The notes: generated from the letters alone by a model not told the origin. A stretch of DNA of 64,000 nt from Sinohyriopsis cumingii (GCA_028554795.2 CM068826.1:101744346-101808345), one strand, 5' to 3'. Counted from the first letter of the stretch, positions 11,134 through 24,190 are shown. A program made the numbers and translations.

Positions 11134-11936
11134 AATGAATTGACTGAATCAAATACAATTGGCTGGGATGTCAGCACAGCCTGCTTGCTTCCAGTCCTTT
11201 CCAAATCACTGCTGGTGTTGGTGAATCACCTTCAAAATGAATCACTCTTGAATGCTATTCCAACAGCTTAAATAATCATGCCATGTATTTTATATATCCA
11301 GTAAAATCTGACAAGAAATTGTAGTAAAATCCAGTATATCTTTGATTTACATATAATGGCTTGTTTTGGTTTGTGAACTTTACCTATGTAAATCAGCACA
11401 GTATGCTCACCCACTGAAGTCTTCAAAATACTGACCATTATCTGAATGGATTTGCTGACCAATGAAGTAATGTGTGAAATGGTGATTCATACCTGACTTC
11501 TGCCTTTTAATTGCTGCTATTTAAAATGACCAAAGGATATTTTTACATCAGCTCCAGGACTTTTTGCCATCTATACATGCTACTCGCATATATGGAGGTG
11601 GTTGGTTTCTTTTAAGATAACTGAACATCGTATTTTTCTCATCACACCACGGAAGTTGGGAGTAGAAAGTCATGTTTTAGCTTGACATGCCATGTTATGG
11701 CAGGTATGCAAGGGCAATGCTAAATACCCTAAAAAAGTCATGCTGGGGCATAACAAGCAGATTAAGTATTGGATAAGTAATACTTTTATCTTATAAAATA
11801 GAAGATAGACTGGAAAGAAAGTGGCAGACTATTTTAATTATTCAAGACATAAATTCACTATCTAAGGACAAAATTCATATTAATTTCAAGTTGACCAACT
11901 CCACAGCCAGTTCACTCTGTTAAAATGTCAGGTGTA
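11134..11936. other. no gene recognised
   Basis: Unique-looking AT-rich sequence. The 64-codon minus-strand frame at 11268-11462 has no recognisable motif or splice context. Confidence 0.35.
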
Positions 11937-11940
11937 TATG

Positions 11941-12001
<61 letters not shown>
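11937..12001. repeat. (AT)n microsatellite
   Basis: About 32 uninterrupted AT units, the longest pure dinucleotide tract in the window. It lies 50 bp from a SINE but is not part of it. Confidence 0.95.
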
Positions 12002-12005
<4 letters not shown>

Positions 12006-12050
12006 CATTCTCTAAGGTCAAAGGGAGATAACTCTTAAACATTTTTGTTA

Positions 12051-12370
12051 GAGTGTGTGATTAGGATTTTTAAAGTAGCTTTAAAAATTTTTCAGTCATA
12101 TTATCACTACAATGTCTGCAGTGTGTCAGTTTATAGTGATGTCTAGCACTGAGGCACCATGCCATAGACATGTAGCATGATGACCCATCCAGTCACATTA
12201 TCCTGACACCAGGCTGACCAGTCCTAACACTAACCTCTAAATGCTAAGTGCCTAGCGAGGCATCTGTTAGTACTATTTTTGTAAATCTCTGGTATGACTC
12301 AGCTGGGGTTCGAACCCATGACCTCCAGCTTCTGAGGCATATGCTCTAACCACTAGGCCACTGGAGCAGT
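12051..12370 (-). mobile_element. tRNA-derived SINE, family A, copy 4
   Basis: Complete minus-strand copy. B box in plus orientation is 'ggggttcgaaccc' (12305-12317); the A-box region is at about 12340-12362. Flanks read catttttgtta (12040-12050) and cattcttgtaa (12371-12381), a weak 9/11 target duplication. Just outside, 12017-12037 holds a 'caaagggagataactctta' motif that is frequent in mollusc DNA. Confidence 0.87.
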
Positions 12371-12381
12371 CATTCTTGTAA

Positions 12382-13131
12382 ACACGTCTTGCAAAAATGA
12401 TTACCATTGATGACAAGCAAATACCAAACATTGAAACCTGATCTAAGTTCAAACAAAATGATTAGATACCAATTTTAACTAAAACTATTTCATAAATTCT
12501 TTAAAAGGTTACAGTTCATGCATTAAGTAACATATTTAAACTGTTACATTAAAACAAACATCATAAATCTTCCAGTCAGTGTTTGAATTTGCTCCCAGAG
12601 ACAAGTACCACATCTCAAGATCAACTGATAGGCAAATGCAGGTTTGAGTGCTCACCTGAGGGTGGTTGATTACCGGTACACAGCAAAAGGTAACTGTTAC
12701 CTGAAAAGCTGTACACAATGTTAAGAAATTACAAAGAACTAGGACACTTATGGTAACTGCTTATCATCCCCAATTTGTCAAATTTATCTCGTCTGCAATA
12801 GGGTCTTGCAGCCACTTGGAGGGCCTGCATGAGTGGGTGACAAAACTTTATTAAGTGGCTTTGATCTTAATAGATCTTGTTTGCAATGACCTTCAACTAC
12901 TGCACAAGGAAAATCTCACACATGCCAAGCTTGGAGATTATTTTTGCATAAGATTATCTGGAAAATGTAACCACTGTCATTGGTGTTATTTAAATGAAAT
13001 GGAGTGATAATGCCAAATGTATTTATATTTAAATGATGTGATAATTCCAAATGCATTTTATAAAAATTTAAGGTTAATCATCAAACAATTCTAACAAGCT
13101 ATTCTGAATAAATAGTACAAATGGTACCACC
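12382..13131. other. no gene recognised
   Basis: No motif, terminal repeat or persuasive exon found. Confidence 0.35.
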
Positions 13132-13334
13132 TATACTCACTTCTAAGTCAAGGAAACCTGCAAACAACAAAGATCCTGACCTGCCATAGCATATTGCACC
13201 TGCAAATCAGTCTGTTGTTTGTTCTACTGATGACTCATAACAAATTGCACAGACACAGATCAGCCTGCACATTATGTGATGGCAGATTTGGGTCTGTGCA
13301 GTTTGCAGTTGGAGTTGACTCATAAGCGAGTATA
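13132..13334. mobile_element. TA-type MITE, copy 1
   Basis: The 20-bp ends TATACTCACTTCTAAGTCAA (13132-13151) and, reverse-complemented, 13315-13334 match at 17 of 20 positions. Both ends start in TATA, so a duplicated TA target, as for Tc1/mariner-like elements, fits. An internal hairpin pairs the 'cacagacacagatcagcc' arm with the 'ggcagatttgggtctgtg' arm (about 13247-13300). A second copy in inverted orientation is at 36215-36448. No coding capacity. Confidence 0.75.
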
Positions 13335-14250
13335 TACAACAGTTGCAGGATTGTATTGTCAAACCTGCCTTACCTTACACCTCTACATTTATGGGACACC
13401 TGCTCTTAAAGACAACATTAAAGAACCCTTTTTCTTAATTTGTACATGCATCCAAAACAAAACTGCATGACTGTATGAATATCCCTAACTGACAGTTTTC
13501 AGCAAGTATCCAATTGACACTGAATGCCTTTCTGGCACTAAAATTCAAATCTTACTATCCACAGGTGAAAATCACATGCACTATCAAATACACTATCCAG
13601 CCACCATAATAACATCTCTAAATGTACAATTTCCAGTACAAATATTTACCTTTGCAATTGATCTATAAATTACAAAGATGCTGAAATTTTCTCAATCCAT
13701 TATATTGATGAACTTCTAATGGATGTCACTCCAGTAAAAGCAATAGCTATGATCTGTGATATCAATTAAATATGCTTTCAAAGGCTTATATCTTTTAAAG
13801 TGGTCAGAAGTATCAACTAAGGTCCATGCTGGACTCTTAATATTTGATCAAACTGACTTCTCTCTAAAACCAGACTTTGGTGGGGATGGCAAAAAGTAAT
13901 AAGTCAATACAGAAAATTCCAAATTTATCTGGGAGGAACAATCTATCTAGCAAGGACTGTCATATACAGCAGGCATCCCTTGTCAAAACAGATTTGATCC
14001 CCTTGCTGATAGACGTTCTGAATGTGCAAACTTACCAGCTACTTGTACATATTCAAATGTGACTGATAGTTCAGATTTAGTTCAGATTTATACTATGATT
14101 ATAAAGTAGAAAATGCAGCTGTAGAAAAACTAATTTTTTATACAGCAGTTGTAACGATGATCATTGTGAACATAGCTTTAATAATTTTAATGTCTCCTTG
14201 AGTATGTCTAATAGCATTGATGTTAATCTCATGAATTAAGGAGTTTCTAG

Positions 14251-17060
14251 TAAGGGTTTACACATAGGTCTTTTAAATATTCAGGGTTTTCGTGGAAAGA
14301 TCGATCAAGTGAAGTTACTGCTAACCTCTTCTCCAAATAATAATATCCATTTATTTGGACAGTCTCGGAAACAATGTTGGCAGAAAATCAGGGTGAAAAT
14401 TTATTTTATATCAATGGCTATGACAAACCTTATCAAAAGGATTTGATGGCAGGCGATGGTGGACTCCTTGGGTATGTTAGAACTGGTACTATTTCTAAAA
14501 GACAGGAAGACCTAGAAATACAGGAAATATAATTCATTTGGCTACAGATCACTCCAGAAAAAGCTAAGCCCTACTTAGTAGGTTTTGTGTACAGACTCCC
14601 ATCATCACATGCTGATTGGTGTGAATATTTTGAACTTCAAGTAGATACAATTTTAAATGAAGAGAAAGAATTTTACATTCTAGGTGACATAAATAAAGAC
14701 CTTCTCAATGATCAAATAAAAGTGAATAGGATGGATTTTATTGCTTCGTTAGGTATGGAGCAACTAGTAAATGAACCCACTAGGGTAACATCTACCACCA
14801 AAACACTTATAGATCATATTTATACAAATGCAAAAGAAAATGTTCTGGAAGTAATGGTTCCAAAGATTGGTATAATGACCACTTTGCAATTTTTCTAACA
14901 TGTAAAGTCATGGGCAAATCAACAAAAAATAATATCCATAAATCCATTACTTGTAGATCTTTACAAAACTTTGATACTTTTAAATTGCTGGAAGATCTGA
15001 AACAGATTCCATGGAATACAATCCAAATCTTTGAAGATATTGATGATGTTTCAGATACTTGGACAGATCTTTTCATCAGTATAGTGAACAAACATGCCCC
15101 TTTAAAAACACACAGGATAAAGAAAGACCAAAAGCCAGGCTGGATCTCCCAAGAAATTTTAGAAGCAATAAGGCAAAGAGACTGCCTAAAATGAGTAGGA
15201 AATCAAGCTGAACATAGAGTTTGGAGGAATAAAGTTAATAAAATGATACATCAAGCCAAATAAGTGCACTACAAAAAAGCGCTCGATGAAAATGAAAACC
15301 AAATTAACCCAAAAGCTATTTGGAAAGAGTTTATCAAGTTTGGTGCAGGGAAATTAAGAGTAAAACTAAAATTTTAACCCTCAATCATGAGGGCATTTAT
15401 ATTAATAACCCAACTGGCATCTCAAATATTTAAAATGACTTTTTCATTCAAATTGCAGAGAAGCTTAAAGAACACAGAACTTCATCTGATCATCTAGAAC
15501 TCAAACATTTGTGTGCTAAAAAGCTATCAAACAACATAAAGTTTGGAATTCCTGAAATGAGTCCACAATTGGTGTGATGTGATGTAATTTGGATTTTTAA
15601 TGTAGCTTTAAACAAATTTCAGTCATATCGCTACGATGTCTGCAATATGGCAGTTTATAGTGATGTCTAGCACTGGGGCATCATGCCGCAGACATGTAGC
15701 ATGATGTCCCACCCAGTCACATTATCCTGACACCAGGCCAACCAGTCCTAACACTAACCTCTTAATGCTGAGTGACAAGCGAGGCAGCTGTTAGAACCAT
15801 TTTTTTAAAGTCTTTGGTATGACTCAGCCGGGGATCGAACCCATGACCTCCCGCATCTGAGGCAGATGCAAGTCCAGAATTGGTGTTGAACACTTATGAT
15901 CTTATTCATGATAATCAGGCTGGCTTTTAACAGAATCACACATGTGAAATTGCACTTATATCTTTGATTGATAAATGGCTGAAAGCATTAGATCAATGAG
16001 AAATAGTAGGCACGATTATGGTTGATTTCTGTAAAGCTTTTGATCTTGTAGACCATGAAATTTTGCTTGAAAAACTAAAAATCTATCAATGCAGTGAAAA
16101 CTCCTTAATCTGGTTTACTTCTTACTTAACCGATTGAGTGGAAAAAGTATCTTACCACAGGGCTCTATCCTTGGACCTCTGTTATTCATTCTATTTATCA
16201 AGGACTTATCTCTTCCAATAGGAACTTCAATTTTTTGCACTGACCTCTATGCAGATCATTCTACAATGTCTGAGATGGGTAAAGCCAAAACGTTATTTGA
16301 AAATAACTTACAAGATGCTCCCAACAGACTTCAAGTATGGTACAAGGAAAACAGTATCATCATAAATACAGAAAATAGTATGATCATAAATACAGAAGAA
16401 AAAAATGAAAGCCCTACTAGTTACATTGCAACAAAAACAAGCGAGCTAGATAGCAACAAACTCCAGGTTCTGTTTGACAATGTGAGCCTTAATATGACCT
16501 CTCATGATAAAATTCTTCGTATATTCATAAGATAACAATCTTACTTGGTCGATTCATATTCCTCTTCAGTATAGGGTCATCTTTTATAAAAGTTATATTC
16601 AGCCATGACTGGACTATTGTAATGTAATTTGGGGTAATAACTCTAATTCAAGCAGAGCAACACTGTTAAGACTCCAAAAGATGGCTTGCCATATAATTCT
16701 AAATCAATATATAGACAATTTCCAGCATGCAATGAATAATATCCGGAAAAGCCAAACCAAAAAGTTACTTGAAAATAACTTACAAAAGATGCTCTCAACA
16801 AACTTCAAGTATGAGAATCCAAAAAAGCCATTCCAAACTATTCAAGCAATATCTTTCACCAAAGAGATGCTGATGGTACTCCAAATTTAAGGTCCATAAG
16901 AAGTAAAAATTACATTTTACCATGGTCAAAGAAGGAATTGTTTAAAACAAAGTTTTCAATATACTGGTCAACTGGTATGGAACAACATTCCCAGTGACAT
17001 AAGTCAGGCTTCTAGCATTTCTTCTATTCATAATCAATGTGTCAAATGGATGAAATCTTA
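14251..17060 (+). pseudogene. LINE-A ORF2: APE-type endonuclease and reverse transcriptase, broken
   Basis: ORF2 of a CR1-like LINE nicks target DNA and copies the element RNA there. Endonuclease landmarks in order: GLLNIQGF (about 14268), a frame change, SETML (near 14366), FVYRLPSS (about 14584-14607), LGDINKDL (about 14680-14703), an IDHIYTN stretch (about 14809-14829), then a frame change and DHFAIF (near 14877), where the usual S of SDH is N. RT landmarks: VDFCKAFDLVDHE (about 16021-16059), GSILGPLLFILFI (about 16159-16197), and the catalytic box at 16248-16259, which reads YADH and not YADD, so the second aspartate is lost. The C-terminal part after 16560 is in fragments. Several stops, frameshifts, the SINE and a deletion make it inactive. 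Confidence 0.88.
15576..15870 (-). mobile_element. tRNA-derived SINE, family A, copy 5, inside LINE-A
   Basis: Minus-strand SINE missing the outer part of its tRNA head (A box absent; B box present as 'ggggatcgaaccc', 15830-15842). A 16-bp target duplication with one mismatch surrounds it: agtccacaattggtgt at 15560-15575 and agtccagaattggtgt at 15871-15886. The duplicated bases are LINE sequence, so the SINE is younger than the LINE. Because the head is truncated and yet flanked by the duplication, it inserted as a truncated copy. Confidence 0.92.
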
Positions 17061-17346
17061 AGACAACTGAACAGTTCTAGTACAATATATACTGCTTTTC
17101 TGTAATTTTTCATCATTTTCACAGTTGGATTTTTCGATGCAGGATGATATTTTATATTTTATATATATTTATATGTTCACAGATGCTTGTGCATGTGTTC
17201 CAGGCTTGATACTTTGATTTTTAAAATCACTTAATTATTTAGTGTCAAGCCAGATTATTCATGTTGTGTATACTATACATAACAAATAAAAAGCCTCTAG
17301 GTTGATTAGCTCTGTTACACTGAGTTACCTTCTCTAAATAAAGTCT

Positions 17347-17374
17347 TTATTATTATTATTATTATTATTATTAA

Positions 17375-17442
<68 letters not shown>
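17347..17442. repeat. (ATT)n microsatellite, LINE-A tail
   Basis: About 30 ATT units with two aat interruptions, directly after the LINE's AATAAAG. The tail of the retrotransposon has seeded the microsatellite. Confidence 0.92.
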
Positions 17443-17443
<1 letters not shown>

Positions 17444-18880
17444 GTTTAAAATAGTCACTTTAAACTTTTGTTTTTGCACATTTTCATGACAGATTAAATT
17501 ATTATTATCAAAATACTTATGAAATACTAAACTTGATAGAAGTATTTATGCCTTCTTTATTTTGCTTCAACACATTTATTGTATAAAATGGCAACCTCAA
17601 GAAAAGGCTACTATCAAAGCATGGCAAACGTTTCAATAAATAATCTCCTTTCGATAATGCATTAGCATTATGTATTGCATTTAAAAAAATAATTGTATTA
17701 CTAATGGTCCTGGATATGTGTAGCTGAGTAAAAATTTGCTTATAACAGAATGAAAAAATTTAATTTTTCAATCAATGTTTGAAGGATGACATGAATTTTC
17801 AGTGGGAATTCTGTATATAGCAATAGAATTTCTGGCATTTAAGGTCATCAAAGTCAAGCAAAACTGGCATCAGATCATAAAACATCCTCTTTTAAGTAAT
17901 TACTGACACAAAAGTAAAGATTTTACTTTCATTATTAATACTCTGTGTGAAAACAAAATGTACTGGGGAATGGAATGCTATCTTATGAAACAGAATCTTG
18001 TATTCTCTGTAATAAATCTGTTTGTAGTATAATTTACACATAATATATATTTACATACATGTTGCCAGAAAGCTCAATTATGAAGATCCACACAACAAAC
18101 CCAGGCTTTCGGTAAATTAGGAGTTTTCAATTAACAATAGCTGGAAGCAACATGAGGAGATTTTTCTGACTTCCAAACAAAAAAAACTGTGGCTTGAATT
18201 TACTATCATGGTGTATATGCCAGACTAAGTCGTTCACTACATCAAATATTGGAATAATAATAATAAAAAACTACAACATAACATAATATAGACATATACA
18301 GTGTGAACATTTTTATTGCTTCTATTCCACTACTCTAGCATGTTTAACTTTTCCAGGAATATAATGTCTGGAGATTTCATAACCAGCACATAATCAACAT
18401 TTACATGTACATGGCTCACCTATGCGAAGTTCATAGTATTCTACATTAGCTACTGTGCCCATAAATCTGCATGCAGAAAATAAACTTAACTGGTCTTGAA
18501 AACAAATATTCTTCAATTTTGTAAGCAAAGTATATTTCTTCATTTTTTTATCTTTACATTTTAACTTTTAAATTTAAACTGGCACAATAGCCAGATCTGT
18601 GCAAACCATACACATAAATACACTGTGACATGACATAAAAGATGTAAAAAAAATGCAAAACAGAAACGGTAAGCAAATTTGCTCATGTAAATATAATCCC
18701 ACCTCTCCTGTATTACATCCACACCAAACGATGGAGTGAATCTACTGTCAAAATGGCACACAACTCTTTAAAAATAGTAGAAGTACTAGGATCTGTCAAC
18801 GTCTTCTGATGGCTACCATAGTATATACTAAGTTTCATAACAACCCACTAAGAACCTGCATTCACAAAATTCGGCAATCA
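17443..18880. other. no gene recognised
   Basis: AT-rich with short frames only; no terminal repeats or tRNA-like promoter found. Confidence 0.35.
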
Positions 18881-18899
18881 TCTACCTACAGTTAAAATA

Positions 18900-20960
18900 G
18901 TGGGATCACAAAATGTGTCTTTATGTGTATATTTGCAGGATTCAGTGGTCCATTACAAAGTGCAATACAAAATGGGGGATTAGTCACGTTAATGAGATTG
19001 TGTCATACTCTACATCAAGCTACAGCAACAGGCAATACAACCAACATCATTTGCAGGAGCAATCTGATTTCTTGACATGTGAATCCTCATGTAATGGATT
19101 TAAAATTCAAGTTTCAGGGCAATCCATCAAAAACTATGGGACAAATAACACTAATAAAACCATGTGATACATTGCATTAAGCAAACTACAACTCAGTAGT
19201 AACTCTAACAACAAGAGCCCCTTAAAGGGACTGATGCTCTACTGGCTGAAAAGAATTCCTGAGAATCCATAATAAGACCTCTTCTTGTTTCTAACTTCCA
19301 AATGCTGAAACCATCTATGAAATTCCTGGACTACCAGATCAATATTACCAACCTGACATCACAACAGGTCTTCTTGCAAAACCCCCATGTCAATGTGCCT
19401 TTCCTTTAAGGAAAGAAGCTAGAACAAGATTTTCAAGATGGCTGATATGGCAGCCTTACTGGATATCAGAAAGATATCATTTCCATTTGGGACCAACTAG
19501 ACACTAAATGAACTACTCTGGTGAAAACCCTAAATCTATGACTTCCAGTTTAGAAGGGATAGCCTTATCAAAACCTTAAAAGATGACTCCCATGACCTTA
19601 GACCACAAGATATTCCAAAACATAGTACCAAAAGTTCCATGATGTGTTTCACAACTGACCTCATTTGTTGATAATAAAACGGTAAACTTCAAAGTTTTAC
19701 AAAACAGTATAGATCATTAAAACTGTCTGCCCTGTGATGAAGGCAGTGATATGCACAGTGTCACCTAATTACATTTTGGTCCAAACTTTTTTTTATTTCG
19801 CACAAGTCAATCTGTTAACTGTCTTGATATACAAAAAAGAAGAAGGAAAATAATTGTTGTCTGAAAGTCAAAAGATGTCAGATCAGCACGATTTTCATTT
19901 AGTACGAACTAGACATTATATGATGCCATTTTATGAAACCCCCATGTCATTATGGAAATCTGTCCATCATTTTCAAGATGGCTGCAGTGGCAGCTAAACT
20001 GGATGTCTCTGCAGCATCATTTTCATTAAGACCAAGTAAACCTTGGCATGAAAAATGTGTATTAAGTGTCCCACCAATCCTACAAGAAGTTTCAGAGGAG
20101 TAATAATAATAAATTTAATAATAATAAATTTGCACTAACAGAGAAAGAGACAAGAAACAATGGACAACAGGCCATTCCGTAGGTGCCTCTGGTCTATGAG
20201 CAGCAGAGAGCTAAAATTAAGAATGGCAAAGTGATTGGTCTATATGCTCATCTCCAAGTGTTATCATAATGTTTATAAAGTTTCATGGCAATTCTTCAAA
20301 AACTGGGGAAGCTGTTGCACTCATGTAGTTATGTAGTACTCTGCATTAAGCAACAAAACAAAAGGGGCAGTAACTATAACAATAAGAGTCCGTCACAGGA
20401 CCTGATGCTCTGTATGCCAAAAAGAATTTACAAGAATTCAAGACAACCATATCTTTTTTAACTGCTGATAACTGCTGTTAACAATCTAAACACCATCTCA
20501 GATACTTCTGAGAAATAACAAGATGGTCAAATTAGCCACTGTAGCAGCCATAGTGGGTATAAGATCATTTTTCATTTAGGAACAACAAGATATCAAAAAC
20601 CATCTTTTGGCAAAAACCTCAAGTGAACATGACCATTAATTTTGAAGAAGCAGCAACAACAAGATATTAAAGATGGCTGCCATAGGAGCCATACTGGATG
20701 TCAGATCAGTACCATGTTTTCATAAGAACTATTTTTTTAAAAACCCAGTTTTAACAACCAATTCTTAGAGGAGTAGCTACAACTAGAATTTCTAAACAGG
20801 CCCCCATAGTGACCATTTTGGAAGTCAGATTGGCGCCATTTTAATTAGTACCAACTAGATCAATAAAAAGAGGTCATATGGTGTTAACAGCATGACTTTC
20901 CACAGAGTAGTAAAAACAATAGCAGCCACGGTTGCAATATTGGATAGCACATCAATACTA
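18900..20960. repeat. long degenerate repeat with 'aagatggc' monomers
   Basis: A composite old repeat. A header phrase occurs at 19205-19250 ('agagccccttaaaggga..tgatgctctac') and again at 20385-20420. Between and after these, monomers carry a 'ttcaagatggctg.c' core, 'catactggatgtcagat' and 'accattttcatttaggacc' at about 130-bp spacing (cores near 19432, 19973, 20518 and 20668). The same monomers form arrays at 33715-34610, 44450-44960 and 57690-59500. No coding content. Confidence 0.65.
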
Positions 20961-20969
20961 CTTTAGTAT

Positions 20970-23900
20970 AGGACTATTCAGATTCATGGTAATCATCATG
21001 AATGCAATATGGCTTTAAACATGAAAAAAATGTGAAACTACTTGCACAGCTATGCCCCAAATAATTTAAATTGTTTATTAAAGAGAAGGGACTTAGAGAT
21101 TATATATTAAACTTAAAACTTTTGAATTGGCGCTCTGGAGAGATTTTCTGAAGATTGAGTTGAAGCTTCACAATGACCTGCAATGAAATTAAAGCATCAA
21201 TATTTTACTACTGAACAGTAAAATAAAAGTTTTGATGCTGATGGTAATTTTATGATATAAATATCCCCATTTTTGAAAAGAAGGAATTTTGTTTGTCTGT
21301 GAATCAATAACAAGAAAAAGCGGTGATGTTCTACACTGTTTTCCATGCACATGATGGTTGCTGAAACCAGCTAGAGTAAAGATGTTAACAATCTATTTTT
21401 GTATCTAGAAAATAAAGGTAATTTATATAGAAAAGCCCTGAACTTCATTACAAAAAGCTCTTTACTGACAATTATTCCCATCGTGATTAAAAAATGAGTA
21501 TTCAGCCATTAAACAATCCCATTACCCACCCACCTTTTCTCAATGTCTAGTGGGGACGGCATTTCCTTCTTAATTTTTTTTTTGGTCTCTTGGTAACTCA
21601 TGCAGTTACATAACATGTGGTCTATGTTTACTGAGTTTTAGATATACAGCTGTCATTCTAGGGAATGAGCTGCCAAATCATTTTTAAGGGCATTCAAGTT
21701 TTAATTCATTTAGATCTTTAATTCTCTCCTGGAATGATAGTGACTGAAAATAGTACATCACACGTATCTCACCATCATGACCATTGCAAATGCTTTTGTT
21801 TGTGTTTTTGTTTATCTGTCCTGGTCTTATGTACTGCAGCATGCTCTTTTAGGTCTCGTTTGGTGCTTCTTCATTAAATTTTTGCCAATGATTCTTTCGT
21901 TTTTTAGGAAATTATCCTAAATTATTGTTTTAATTTATTAAGACACTAAAAACACTTATAATTACTGCCTATTAATATTTTTTTTGCTTGCAAATGTTTC
22001 AAGTGTGCGCTGTGTGTTGTGTCCAACTGTATCTGTGTATTATGTTGTGTTCCTATGTCTTGCAAATCATGCAAGTTTTAACAACTCATTTCTTTTATGC
22101 CAGTAAAAGGTTCACTAGAGCTTATGTTGAATTGTTGTTTTAAATCATCCAATGTTAAATAAATCTTATCTTAAGATACATAAAGTTTGTCTTTGAAATC
22201 CATTAAACAGTGGAATAGTTTTGAATTTTTTCAGCACTGAAAGTGACCTCTCTGCATCTGCCACAATAAAGAGTGATGTTGCTATGTCCATGGCTGTTGT
22301 ACATTCCAAAATGATGACTGTTCATACAGTGTTTGCAGTATGTGCAAAGTAAAAATTTCTGCCCCTTGCTGCTGTACTTCACCAAATCAAACTCCATCAA
22401 ACAGGAAATGTGAAATTTAGTTTTGTTGACCTCTACTCAATTCATATCTTGCTTTTAAAACGTAAATGACATTCATACAGTTTCACTGGTCCTACCTTTT
22501 AACATTCCAAATGCTAATAGAACATTTTTAATTTTATAATGTATGGAATAAAATCCTACTTCAGAGAAACTTTGCTCTGATCATGAAGTAGCCAACAATC
22601 TTTAATAAAGATGGTTTAAACATTCGCATTCAAAGCAATGAAGTGTAATAAATTGATTATCGCAACTCCAATCACTGATTTATCAAACTTTAAACAAATT
22701 CCACTTGATATATTTGATGGCTGATCAGTATCATTTGGAGAACTTTCAATGTTCATGCCAGGATGCTGTCTGCCAAGCTTAGTTGAAACTGGTTTCATAG
22801 TTTTTTTTATTATAAAAACATGAAAACAACAATTTATCGATTTGCAAATGATACAGAGGAGAACCAGGATCGCACCATAAGATGATCTCGCTTTAAAGCT
22901 AAACAAGCAACTCATGTGGGCCTAATATCCATAAATGCCCTATTCCCAGACAATGGGGTTTTTCTTTAGACCCAAAAGTGTGCTTTCGGTGGTGGGGGGC
23001 AGTGTGTGTCACCACACAAACAAAGTCATCCACTTGAGAATAAGCTATCTACACCTATGGGAAATGATTGGAAAATCAAATCTGAAAAAAAAACAAAAAA
23101 ACATAGAAAATGATTGGAAATTCAAATCTGAATAAAAAACAAGTTAACTTGTCTGGGGTTTTTTCCCAAGCATTTAATATATTTACATTGTCACATATCA
23201 ACACCATTCATATACATGTGCAAACACTCATATAGTCACAAACACACTGATATTAAATAAAAACATACACTATAAATCAAGTTTCTGTCTTTAAAATCCA
23301 CTGGATGGCAAAAGAGAAAATAAATCATCATCCTATATGATCCAATCTACGCCCACTTGTAAGCGGGTATCATATGCTGCCATCAAGGAGTGGCAACAAA
23401 TTCCAACTTATTTATGTCAAAATCTCTATAAAAAAAGAGGGCAGGGCAAGAGGAAGCTCTTACTAGTGGTTACACCACTGATAATTTGTGATGTCTAGTA
23501 TCATCACAGCTCATGTAAAGGTCAGAAATACATTTCATTTTCTTTCAACATAATTTTCCCAAATTTATGCAAATGATAAACCATGTATTGATGGTACTAG
23601 TTAATTGGCATTTGTACAGGTAAAATGTGGCATTGTACCAACTTTTTCCATCTTTGCCGGTACCAAAGTATTGGTAGTTGTGAAATCATGGTGGAATATA
23701 TGAATATCTCTCAATTAGGCAACTGACATGTCAGCTTGCCAATGATGGTGGGAACATATACTAAAATTGTACCGAAGAAAGAAACGTTTATAGGACGTAC
23801 TTGCAACATTGTCTCAATGTTGGCTTGACGTTTTTTTCTTGGACCATATATAAAGAATCACTTTTTCTTTATAAAAGGGACAAGTAGTTTATACATCCGC

Positions 23901-24115
23901 CACTCTCCCATGGATTTCCCCCAGCCCCCTGAGGACTTGGCCCGAAATCGTAACTAAGCATCTGTTCAAAGCCCACATATTCAAAATTAAAATCTTTTCA
24001 TAGCATAACTCTTAAAATATATACACCTACTTGGTATTACAAGGGGAGTTAATCTACATAGCATGGATGTCAGGGTCTGTCCCTCTCCTTTTGGACCCTG
24101 CTTATGGAAATCATC
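20970..24115. other. mostly featureless sequence
   Basis: Apart from the weak exon candidate at 22203-22388 and a 45-bp tandem duplication at 23061-23150 (unit containing 'atgattggaaa.tcaaatc'), I see no genes or mobile-element ends. Confidence 0.35.
22203..22388 (-). CDS. possible terminal exon with Cys pairs (unrecognised)
   Basis: Minus-strand frame of 62 codons ending in TAA. It contains two CxxC pairs about 30 residues apart: LCTYCKHC at about residues 15-22 and LYCGRC at about 45-50, with several His between them. This is the look of a small zinc-binding module, not a canonical C2H2 finger. It is less AT-rich than its surroundings. A possible acceptor (pyrimidine-rich run then AG) precedes it at about 22389-22410 on the minus strand. 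No partner exon was identified, and the frame at 22616-22915 does not obviously join it. It could be a chance frame. Family unknown. Confidence 0.25.
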   Translation of the reverse strand, partial: DLVKYSSKGQKFLLCTYCKHCMNSHHFGMYNSHGHSNITLYCGRCREVTFSAEKIQNYSTV

Positions 24116-24117
24116 AA

Positions 24118-24190
24118 GATCTGTGGTAGCTCAGTGGTTATGGCACAGGACAGGTGCTCAGAAGTTTGCAGGTTCAAATCCGACCATCTG
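24118..24190 (+). mobile_element. tRNA-like SINE head (third type)
   Basis: The segment has an A box (tggtagctcagtggtta, 24124-24140) and a B box (ggttcaaatcc, 24171-24181) at tRNA spacing. The acceptor ends do not pair and the anticodon arm is irregular, so it is not a functional tRNA. It differs from both SINE families A and B. The T-rich sequence after it (to about 24270) may be its body. Confidence 0.6.

Larger units (their letters stand above)
14251..17442 (+). mobile_element. CR1-like LINE relic (LINE-A)
   Basis: A 5'-incomplete non-LTR retrotransposon that starts around the ORF2 endonuclease and runs through reverse transcriptase to its 3' end. It terminates in AATAAAG (17338-17344) and an (ATT)n tail. 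It belongs to the same family as the outer element at 49425-50241 plus 54112-55270, which preserves parts missing here. A family-A SINE (15576-15870) sits within it. About 285 bp of the RT present in the other copy is deleted here at the SINE's right flank. Confidence 0.88.

Noticed and set aside
22616..22915. Minus-strand frame with a hydrophobic stretch as an upstream exon of 22203-22388
   Set aside because: No donor and acceptor pair joins the two in a sensible way, and the frame shows no domain.
24118..24190. Functional tRNA gene
   Set aside because: A and B boxes are present, but the acceptor ends do not pair and the anticodon arm is irregular; better read as a SINE head.
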